A stretch of DNA of 37,557 nucleotides, taken from contig CAJXDR010000025.1 of the NCBI GenBank assembly GCA_913052345.1, positions 1 through 37,557 on the forward strand, given 5' to 3'. This stretch comes from UBA4421 sp002470275. GTDB taxonomy: Bacteria > Pseudomonadota > Gammaproteobacteria > Pseudomonadales > Azotimanducaceae. Positions within the stretch are counted from its first letter, which is position 1. Every line of letters starts with the position of its first letter. Position numbers and translations under genes: made by a program. Below the pieces are notes generated by a model. The model had not been told where the DNA came from. It worked only from the letters and a program-made list of their open reading frames with translations, and did not search any database. Positions 32,490 to 37,557 of this stretch are shown piece by piece.

Positions 32490-35400
32490 TTTGCCTGCAG
32501 AACTGAGCTTAGGACGAGCCCATGCCCCAGGCCTGGGGCCGGCGTCCGCTTCGGGCTATGCCGAGCTGCACTGCCTAAGCAACTACAGCTTCCTGCGCGG
32601 CGCCTCGCACCCTGAGGAACTGGTGCAAAGGGCTTATGAGCTAGGCTATGGGGCCATCGCCATCTCGGATGAGTGTTCATTTTCAGGTTTAGTTAAAGCC
32701 TATGATGCGGCCAGAAGGTTGGGGATAAAGCTTATCTGCGGCGCTGAGTTTGCCCTGCAAACGTCGACCGATCGCATCATTCTCCTAGCGCAGGACCGTG
32801 AATCTTATGGTCAAATATCTAGTCTTATCAGTAGGTTAAGAAGGCGATCTGATAAAGGCTCTTACTATTTAGACAGGGCTGATTTGCGCTGGGGCGTTAA
32901 CCAATCCCTGGCGCTTTGGGTCCCCAGCCAACAAGACATCGCCGCTCAGGCCGCCATCGGCCAAGAGCTTCAGGCCCAGCTACCCAACCTCTGGATTGCC
33001 CTCGAGCTGTTTCAGGACGGTCATGACCTGGATAAGGTGGCTCATGTGCTGACCCTCTCCTCCAAACTTGGCCTGCCCGTGGTCGCCAGCAACGATGTTC
33101 ATACCCATGTTCCCGAACGCCAACCGCTGCAAAATGTGGTGACGGCCATTCGTCTGCATACCACTGTGGCAAATCTCGGCCATCGAGGCTTCAGCAATGC
33201 CCAACGCACCCTGCGCCCAATCCATGAGTTAGAGCAGTGCTATCCGCCGGAGATGCTGGCTGAAACCATGGCCATCGCCGACCGGTGCAGCTTTGATATG
33301 AGCGAGCTGCGCTATGAATATCCAGAAGAGCTGGTGCCCCCGCATCTGAACCCTTCGGCCTACCTACGGCAGCTGACCTATGAGGGCGCCAAAGAGCGCT
33401 GGCCCGACGGCATTCCGGACGAGACAGTAACGCTGATCGAGAAAGAACTGGAGCTGATTGCCCAGCTTCAGTACGAACACTACTTTCTAACGGTTCAGGA
33501 CATCGTTCAATTTGCGCGCAGCCAGCGAATCTTATGTCAGGGACGAGGCTCAGCGGCGAATTCGGCCGTGTGTTATTGCCTCTTTATCACCGAGGTGGAC
33601 CCTGCCCGTATGCACCTGCTCTTTGAACGCTTTATATCCAAGGAGCGTCAGGAGCCGCCGGATATCGATGTGGACTTTGAACACGAACGACGAGAGGAAG
33701 TGATTCAGTATATTTACAAGCGCTATGGTCGCGAGCGAGCGGCCCTAGCGGCCACCTTAGTGACCTATCGCCCGAAGAGCGCGATCCGGGATGTGGGCAA
33801 GGCGCTGGGTCTCGATATCAGCGTTCTAGACCTGCTGTCCAAATCACTTGCTTGGTGGGATAAAAAGGAAATGCTCAATGAACGCCTGCGGGGTATTGGC
33901 CTTGATCCGGACAGTGCGCAGGTTCAACAGTTCCAGCAGTTTTTTGAAGCCATTCTTGGTTTTCCCAGGCACCTTTCCCAACACGTTGGCGGCTTTGTCA
34001 TCTCTCGTGGCCCCCTGGCCCAGCTGGTGCCCATTGAAAATGCCAATATGCCCGAACGTACGGTGATTCAGTGGGATAAGGACGACCTAGAAACCCTGGG
34101 CCTGCTGAAGATCGATGTGCTTGCCCTAGGCATGCTAACCGCGATTCGCAAGGCGCTGGCGCTGTGTGCGGCGTCTGAACCCGAGGCGCGCCCGCTCACC
34201 ATCCAAGATATTCCCCCCGAGGATGCGGCCACCTATCAGATGCTGCAGCGAGGGGACAGCGTTGGCGTTTTTCAGGTGGAATCCCGAGCCCAGATGAGCA
34301 TGCTGCCTCGGCTTAAGCCCCAAAATTTTTATGACCTGGTCATCGAAGTGGCCATCGTCCGCCCGGGCCCCATTCAAGGGGATATGGTGCATCCCTACCT
34401 AAGGCGACGCCAGGGCCTTGAGCCAGTGCACTACGCCAGCCCAGGGGTTCGGAAGGTGCTGGAGCGCACTCTGGGCATCCCGATCTTTCAGGAACAGGTT
34501 ATCGAGCTGGCCATGGTGGCCGCTGGCTTTAGCGGCGGCGAAGCCGATCAGCTCAGACGGGCCATGGCGGCCTGGAAAAAACGTGGCGGCCTGGATCACT
34601 TTGGCGAAAAACTCATCAGCGGGATGCGCGAGCGCGGTCATACCCAAGACTTTGCAGAGCGTATTTTTCGTCAAATGAAGGGCTTTGGGGAATACGGCTT
34701 CCCGGAATCTCATGCTGCCAGCTTTGCGCTCCTGGTCTATATTTCTGCCTGGCTCAAATGCCACAAACCAGCGGCCTTTTATTGTGGTCTGCTCAACAGC
34801 CTGCCCATGGGCTTTTATTCGGCTTCACAGCTGGTTCAAGACGCTCAGCGTCATCAAATCGAAATTCGACCCATCGATGTCACCCTCAGCCAATGGGATC
34901 ACGTTCTGGAAAGCCCGAGCCTGGTGGGCGCAGAGCCCGCCCTGCGGCTTGGGCTGCGGATGATCAAGGGGCTGAGCCAAGAATCCGCAGAACGTATCCT
35001 GCAGGCGCAATGCCGCTCACCCATTACCAGCGCCGGGGATCTGGCCAGGCGAGCGGACCTTGACGATCAGCAGCTTGGTTTTTTGGCGCGTGCCGGGGCC
35101 CTCGCTCGCCTCACCGGGCACAGACATCAGGCACATTGGGACGTCACCGGGATCGCTCGACCTCTGCCACTGGAATCCACGCAAGCCGCACCGACGCCAG
35201 ACTCAGACCAAGTCGATCTGAATGCCCCCACAGCGGCCGAGGATATGCTCAACGATTATCGATACACCGGCCTAACCCTAGGCCCTCATCCCATGGCGCT
35301 GCTGCGCGACCACCCGGCCTTTGTTGGCTGTCGCCGAGCGGTGGATCTAGAGCAGTGCCGTTCTGGGCAAATGATACGCATCGCTGGCCTTGTTACCGGC

Positions 35401-35685
35401 CGTCAGCGCCCGGGGACGGCCAGCGGCGTGGTCTTCCTCACCCTAGAAGATGAAACTGGCAATACCAACATGGTCATCTGGGCATCGGTTATGGCACGCT
35501 TCCGAGCCGTTTTGCTGGGCGGCCAGTTGCTCAAGTTCAAGGGCATTGTTGAACGCGAAGGTCGCGTGATCCACGTGGTCGCCGGTCATGCTGAAGATTT
35601 GAGCGAACTGCTGCTGGACCCGGACGCTCATCAGGACGTATCGACCCCGGAAAAAACGCCCTTCTCCTCACGGGACTTTCATTAG
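32473..35685 (+). CDS. dnaE2: Error-prone DNA polymerase III alpha, DnaE2
   Basis: DnaE2 (ImuC) is the C-family polymerase that performs error-prone bypass in the SOS response. The 1070-residue protein has an N-terminal PHP domain (YAELHCLSNYSFLRGASHPEEL). The polymerase core has catalytic Asp399 and Asp401 in PPDIDVDFEHERR, and Asp548 in LLKIDVLALGML. FQEQVIELAMVAAGFSGGEAD follows, then a C-terminal OB-fold (IRIAGLVTGRQRPGTASGVVFLTLEDETG) and the family ending SRDFH. The ATG at 32473 overlaps imuB by 17 bases; the frame is open back to 32377, but that adds residues unlike the family. The overlap implies coupled synthesis in the LexA-controlled unit. Confidence 0.96.
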   Translation: MATSPNLPAELSLGRAHAPGLGPASASGYAELHCLSNYSFLRGASHPEELVQRAYELGYGAIAISDECSFSGLVKAYDAARRLGIKLICGAEFALQTSTDRIILLAQDRESYGQISSLISRLRRRSDKGSYYLDRADLRWGVNQSLALWVPSQQDIAAQAAIGQELQAQLPNLWIALELFQDGHDLDKVAHVLTLSSKLGLPVVASNDVHTHVPERQPLQNVVTAIRLHTTVANLGHRGFSNAQRTLRPIHELEQCYPPEMLAETMAIADRCSFDMSELRYEYPEELVPPHLNPSAYLRQLTYEGAKERWPDGIPDETVTLIEKELELIAQLQYEHYFLTVQDIVQFARSQRILCQGRGSAANSAVCYCLFITEVDPARMHLLFERFISKERQEPPDIDVDFEHERREEVIQYIYKRYGRERAALAATLVTYRPKSAIRDVGKALGLDISVLDLLSKSLAWWDKKEMLNERLRGIGLDPDSAQVQQFQQFFEAILGFPRHLSQHVGGFVISRGPLAQLVPIENANMPERTVIQWDKDDLETLGLLKIDVLALGMLTAIRKALALCAASEPEARPLTIQDIPPEDAATYQMLQRGDSVGVFQVESRAQMSMLPRLKPQNFYDLVIEVAIVRPGPIQGDMVHPYLRRRQGLEPVHYASPGVRKVLERTLGIPIFQEQVIELAMVAAGFSGGEADQLRRAMAAWKKRGGLDHFGEKLISGMRERGHTQDFAERIFRQMKGFGEYGFPESHAASFALLVYISAWLKCHKPAAFYCGLLNSLPMGFYSASQLVQDAQRHQIEIRPIDVTLSQWDHVLESPSLVGAEPALRLGLRMIKGLSQESAERILQAQCRSPITSAGDLARRADLDDQQLGFLARAGALARLTGHRHQAHWDVTGIARPLPLESTQAAPTPDSDQVDLNAPTAAEDMLNDYRYTGLTLGPHPMALLRDHPAFVGCRRAVDLEQCRSGQMIRIAGLVTGRQRPGTASGVVFLTLEDETGNTNMVIWASVMARFRAVLLGGQLLKFKGIVEREGRVIHVVAGHAEDLSELLLDPDAHQDVSTPEKTPFSSRDFH

Positions 35686-35746
35686 CCCTAGCCGCGTCCA
35701 CTAGCCCTGGCGGCGTCTGGTGGAGCGTCGGCGTCTGGCGGAGCGC
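35683..35746. repeat. Short tandem degenerate repeats after dnaE2
   Basis: Two adjacent 19-base units (35683-35701 and 35702-35720) agree at 14 positions. Overlapping them is a cleaner pair of 18-base units, 35711-35728 and 35729-35746, both CGGCGTCTGGyGGAGCGy and differing at two positions. The repeats start at the dnaE2 stop codon and fill most of the gap before the next gene. They have no coding role that I can see. Confidence 0.6.
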
Positions 35747-35800
35747 TAAGGCTGGGGCATTCCGCTACACTGGGGATACCCTGACTTGAGAAAGCCGCCC

Positions 35801-36643
35801 ATGAACTCGCAAGATGAATACGTACCGCCTGAAGTTTGGTCCTGGGAACGGGAAAATGGGGGGCACTTCGCGCAGATCAATCGCCCCACGGCCGGCGCCA
35901 CCCATGAGCAAGCTCTGCCTCGGGGTGACCATCCACTGCAGCTGTATTCTCGGGCTACACCCAATGGCGTCAAGGTCACTATCCTGCTGGAAGAGCTCCT
36001 GGCCTTGGGTCATGACGGTGCTGAGTACGATGCCTTTATGATTCAAATTCGCGAAGGCGATCAATTCGGAAGCGGCTTCGTGCAGCTCAATCCCAACTCC
36101 AAAATCCCCGTTCTCCTGGACCAAGGTCAACATCCAGAGGTGAGGGTTTTCGAGTCTGGCGCCATCCTGCTGTATCTCGCGGAGAAATTTGGCGCCCTCA
36201 TCCCCGAAGACCCGGCCCAGCGCGCCGAGTGTTTGTCCTGGCTGTTCTGGCAAATGGGGAGCGCACCCTACCTGGGGGGCGGTTTGGGTCACTTTTACAG
36301 CTATGCGCCGATCAAGATCGAATATGCTATTGACCGTTACGCCATGGAGGTCAAGCGCCAGCTGGATGTCCTGGATCGACATCTGGCAGATCGAGCATTT
36401 CTCTGCGGCGACGATTACTGCATAGCGGATATCGCCAACTATGCCTGGTACGGTGCCTTGGTGATTGGCAAGCTATACGGTGCCCAAACATTTTTAGACG
36501 TTGGCGGGTATTCAAATGTCGTTGGCTGGGCCACGGCGATTAAGAACCGGCCTGCCGTTCAGCGCGGCATGCGCGTTAATAAAGACTGGGGGCCCGAGGC
36601 GCTGCAGGTGCCCGAGCGTCACGGCCATGGCGACATAGCCTAG
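35801..36643 (+). CDS. yghU: YghU-like glutathione transferase (disulfide oxidoreductase)
   Basis: The 280-residue protein lines up from end to end with E. coli YghU, a Nu-class glutathione transferase with disulfide-bond reductase activity that binds two glutathiones. Shared segments are INRPTAGATHEQALPRGDHPLQLYSRATPNGVKVTILLEEL (thioredoxin domain), NPNSKIPVLLD, VFESGAILLYLAEKFG, LFWQMGSAPYLGGGLGHFYSYAPIKIEYAIDRY and a C-terminal RPAVQRGMRVN. I start at the ATG at 35801 with GAGAAAG upstream; a TTG at 35786 would add five residues. It is free-standing between dnaE2 and the methyltransferase. A role in thiol stress is inferred from the family. Confidence 0.93.
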   Translation: MNSQDEYVPPEVWSWERENGGHFAQINRPTAGATHEQALPRGDHPLQLYSRATPNGVKVTILLEELLALGHDGAEYDAFMIQIREGDQFGSGFVQLNPNSKIPVLLDQGQHPEVRVFESGAILLYLAEKFGALIPEDPAQRAECLSWLFWQMGSAPYLGGGLGHFYSYAPIKIEYAIDRYAMEVKRQLDVLDRHLADRAFLCGDDYCIADIANYAWYGALVIGKLYGAQTFLDVGGYSNVVGWATAIKNRPAVQRGMRVNKDWGPEALQVPERHGHGDIA

Positions 36644-36676
36644 CGGCCTAAACAATTACCGGCAAAAGGGTCCCCG

Positions 36677-37423
36677 ATGAGTCACTGCATTGCGTGTGAA
36701 GCCACCGACCTCGTCACGCTCCCAGCGCTAAAAAATGGTCACGCGTTTAAGCACTGCCCGCGCTGCGACCTGATCCAGGTGGATCCCATGCCCAGTGACG
36801 AGGCGCTGGCAACGTTCTATGAGAACTACCACAAGACAGGCCAGTATCAGTCGAAAATTCAGTCCAAGGTCCGCCGCGCCCGCCGTCGCATTCGTTTGGC
36901 TAACGGGTTTCGCAGCCGAGGCAGCTTTCTAGACGTAGGATGCAATGTGGGTTTTGCCGTCGAGGCCGCTCGCCAGCTGGGTTTCGCTGCCACGGGCATC
37001 GATGTGGACGGCGTCGCCATCCAGCAGGCCAAGGCCCAGTTTCCCGAGGCAGCCTTTGCGCCCCTGTCTATTGAAGCGCTAGCCGATGAGCGCCAACAGT
37101 TTGACTTCATCTACTGTAGCGAGGTCATCGAACACCTCCCCAGCCTGGAGACCTTTCTACCTGCTCTGCGCCGAGTGATGCATGCTCGCACGACGCTGTT
37201 GATCACTACGCCCGATACGCGCCACCGCTCCTTATCGCGAGACTTCCACAAGCTGGTTGAGTGGGATTCTTTCCGGCCGCCAGAACACCTGCTTTACTTT
37301 TCGAAGCAGTCCCTCAATGCCCTCCTCAACCGACACGGTTTCGGAGAGCCCCGCTACTCGTTCTCAACCAAGCCAACGCTTAAAGTGATCGTAAAGAAAG
37401 GTAGGCCCTCAAGCAGCGAATGA
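36677..37423 (+). CDS. Class I SAM methyltransferase with zinc-ribbon N-terminus
   Basis: The 248-residue protein begins with a four-cysteine zinc-ribbon-like segment, MSHCIACEATD...FKHCPRCDLIQVDPMPSDE, followed by YENYHKTGQYQ. A methyltransferase domain then starts with FLDVGCNVGFAVEAARQLG (SAM motif I), GIDVDGVAIQQAK, FDFIYCSEVIEHLP and LLITTPDTRHRS. This layout matches the Methyltransf_23 group often found in polysaccharide or small-molecule modification. The substrate cannot be predicted. The ATG at 36677 has AAGGG about 7 bases upstream. It lies 33 bases after the glutathione transferase and 40 before tRNA-Ser. Confidence 0.85.
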   Translation: MSHCIACEATDLVTLPALKNGHAFKHCPRCDLIQVDPMPSDEALATFYENYHKTGQYQSKIQSKVRRARRRIRLANGFRSRGSFLDVGCNVGFAVEAARQLGFAATGIDVDGVAIQQAKAQFPEAAFAPLSIEALADERQQFDFIYCSEVIEHLPSLETFLPALRRVMHARTTLLITTPDTRHRSLSRDFHKLVEWDSFRPPEHLLYFSKQSLNALLNRHGFGEPRYSFSTKPTLKVIVKKGRPSSSE

Positions 37424-37463
37424 CTTGTGATCCAAGGCCGCTTTCGTCATCATTCTGCGGGCT

Positions 37464-37553
37464 GGAGGGATGGCAGAGCGGTTGAATGCACTGGTCTTGA
37501 AAACCAGCAAGGTGTAACAGCCTTCCAGGGTTCGAATCCCTGTCCCTCCGCCA
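37464..37553 (+). tRNA. tRNA-Ser (anticodon UGA)
   Basis: A full cloverleaf is visible. The acceptor stem is GGAGGGA (37464-37470) with TCCCTCC (37543-37549), discriminator G and encoded CCA. The anticodon arm CTGGT-CTTGAAA-ACCAG gives anticodon UGA. A long variable arm (around 37508-37525) marks class II, and the T-arm is CAGGG-TTCGAAT-CCCTG. Serine identity follows from the anticodon and the long variable arm. Confidence 0.98.
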
Positions 37554-37557
37554 TTCA

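Noticed and set aside
35765..36382. Open frame antisense to yghU
   Set aside because: It mirrors a full-length YghU-like gene.
1..37557. CRISPR array or prophage
   Set aside because: No regularly spaced repeats or phage structural genes are present.

Overview
The window looks like a chromosomal segment from a gammaproteobacterium with mid-50s G+C, probably marine or environmental. The support is a gammaproteobacterial-type type II secretion operon, RfaH, a class B-type PyrB, a YghU-like glutathione transferase, the LexA-regulated imuA-imuB-dnaE2 mutasome and a phoA/gor/alanine-symporter core set. I cannot name the genus. No rRNA, CRISPR array or intact mobile element is visible.

Bases 1-6300 (minus strand) are the start of an exopolysaccharide/O-antigen gene cluster. 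It opens with an EPS-associated MarR-family regulator. Next come a UDP-glucuronate 4-epimerase-like enzyme, a UDP-HexNAc/UDP-sugar dehydrogenase and the dTDP-rhamnose genes rfbB, rfbA and rfbC. rfbD survives only as its first ~70 residues. It runs into an AT-richer, gene-poor stretch of about 750 bases, followed by the beginning of a galE-like gene that leaves the window. No glycosyltransferase, flippase or polymerase is present; these would lie beyond base 1.

Bases 6441-15453 (minus strand) form one tight series, gspE-F-G-H-I-J-K-L-M, then wzz, then rfaH. gspC and gspD are not here. The leader between rfaH and the MarR-type gene holds a 10/12 match to the ops element that recruits RfaH, beside two inverted repeats. 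This suggests a feed-forward layout: the secretion/wzz operon makes RfaH, which would then load at the ops site and carry polymerase through the polysaccharide operon.

Bases 15600-25286 are housekeeping genes: pyrB (+); etfA-etfB (-), divergent from the ETF-ubiquinone oxidoreductase (+) across a hairpin-rich 389-base gap; murF-moaA-DUF1285 (-), with murF and moaA overlapping; and sppA (+). Bases 25295-29842 (-) hold an alanine/sodium symporter, alkaline phosphatase and glutathione reductase.

Bases 29970-35685 (+) are an SOS mutagenesis cassette, imuA-imuB-dnaE2, behind a perfect CTGT-N8-ACAG LexA box. A YghU-type glutathione transferase, a zinc-ribbon SAM methyltransferase and tRNA-Ser(UGA) close the window.
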